Below the pieces are notes generated by a model. The model did not search any database and was not told where the DNA came from. It saw only the letters and a list, made by a program, of their open reading frames with translations. A DNA stretch of 29,058 nt from Parvularia atlantis (taxonomy: Eukaryota; Opisthokonta; Rotosphaerida), in NCBI GenBank assembly GCA_943704415.1, contig CALSCO010000886.1:1-29058 (forward strand), written 5' to 3'. Shown in pieces: positions 29,009-29,058 of the stretch (its first letter is position 1; each line of letters opens with the position of its first letter). The position numbers and the translations under genes were made by a program.

Positions 29009-29058
29009 CTGCGCGTGTGCGTGTGTGCGGGGTGTGTGAGAGTGCCAGCGTTGGGGGG

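Noticed and set aside
1-29058. Prokaryotic interpretation (operons, Shine-Dalgarno sites, secretion or phage systems)
   Set aside because: The conserved proteins are eukaryote-specific and are broken by short introns with GT/GC-AG borders at consistent spacing.
1-29058. tRNA genes, CRISPR arrays, transposons
   Set aside because: I looked for B-box-like GTTCGA motifs with matching A boxes, regularly spaced direct repeats and terminal inverted repeats with transposase frames, and saw none that held up.

Overview
The window is a GC-rich, gene-dense stretch of a nuclear eukaryotic genome, almost certainly from a unicellular organism. I rebuilt exons by eye from protein-family continuity, reading frame and splice signals. 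This gives 16 genes complete in coding sequence or nearly so, plus one terminal exon, interrupted by about 117 short introns (42-91 bases). Most introns begin GTGCG and end GCAG, often with a CTGAC/CTGAG branch-site-like motif near the 3' end. The gene set (CtIP, PCID2, GON7-like, FBXW/CDC4-like, EFR3, LRRC58-like, BIRC6-type E2) fits an amorphean-type protist, but the lineage cannot be settled from the sequence alone. Ten percent of the inferred introns have GC donors, which is unusually high.

Layout, left to right: a 5'-truncated DNAJC7 co-chaperone (+); an 898-base non-coding gap; an intronless, probably myristoylated LRRC58-like protein (+); PITHD1 (+), convergent with a 70-aa single-pass membrane protein (-); CtIP/RBBP8 (+); a UBZ-RING-E2 ubiquitin enzyme (+); a 362-base gap with a palindrome; PCID2 (+); the eEF1A lysine methyltransferase EEF1AKMT2 (+); an F-box/WD40 protein (-); a GH20 beta-hexosaminidase (+); a GON7-like KEOPS subunit (-); MBF1/EDF1 (+); calcineurin B (+); EFR3 (+); a cystathionine lyase (-); folylpolyglutamate synthase (+); and the last exon of an unknown gene (-).

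Themes. Ubiquitin signalling appears in the composite E2, the F-box/WD40 protein and possibly the LRRC58-like protein. DNA-end resection appears in CtIP, whose cell-cycle (CDK) site is a glutamate instead of Thr-Pro. Translation and tRNA biology appear in GON7-like, EEF1AKMT2 and MBF1. Plasma-membrane PI4P and calcium signalling appear in EFR3 and calcineurin B. Methionine and folate metabolism appear in the divergent cystathionine lyase/FPGS pair. Intergenic space is extreme: convergent stop codons lie 28-89 bases apart and two divergent pairs of start codons lie 40 bases apart or less, so untranslated regions and promoters must overlap neighbouring genes. Stops are mostly TGA. I see no tRNA, rRNA, CRISPR array or transposon.
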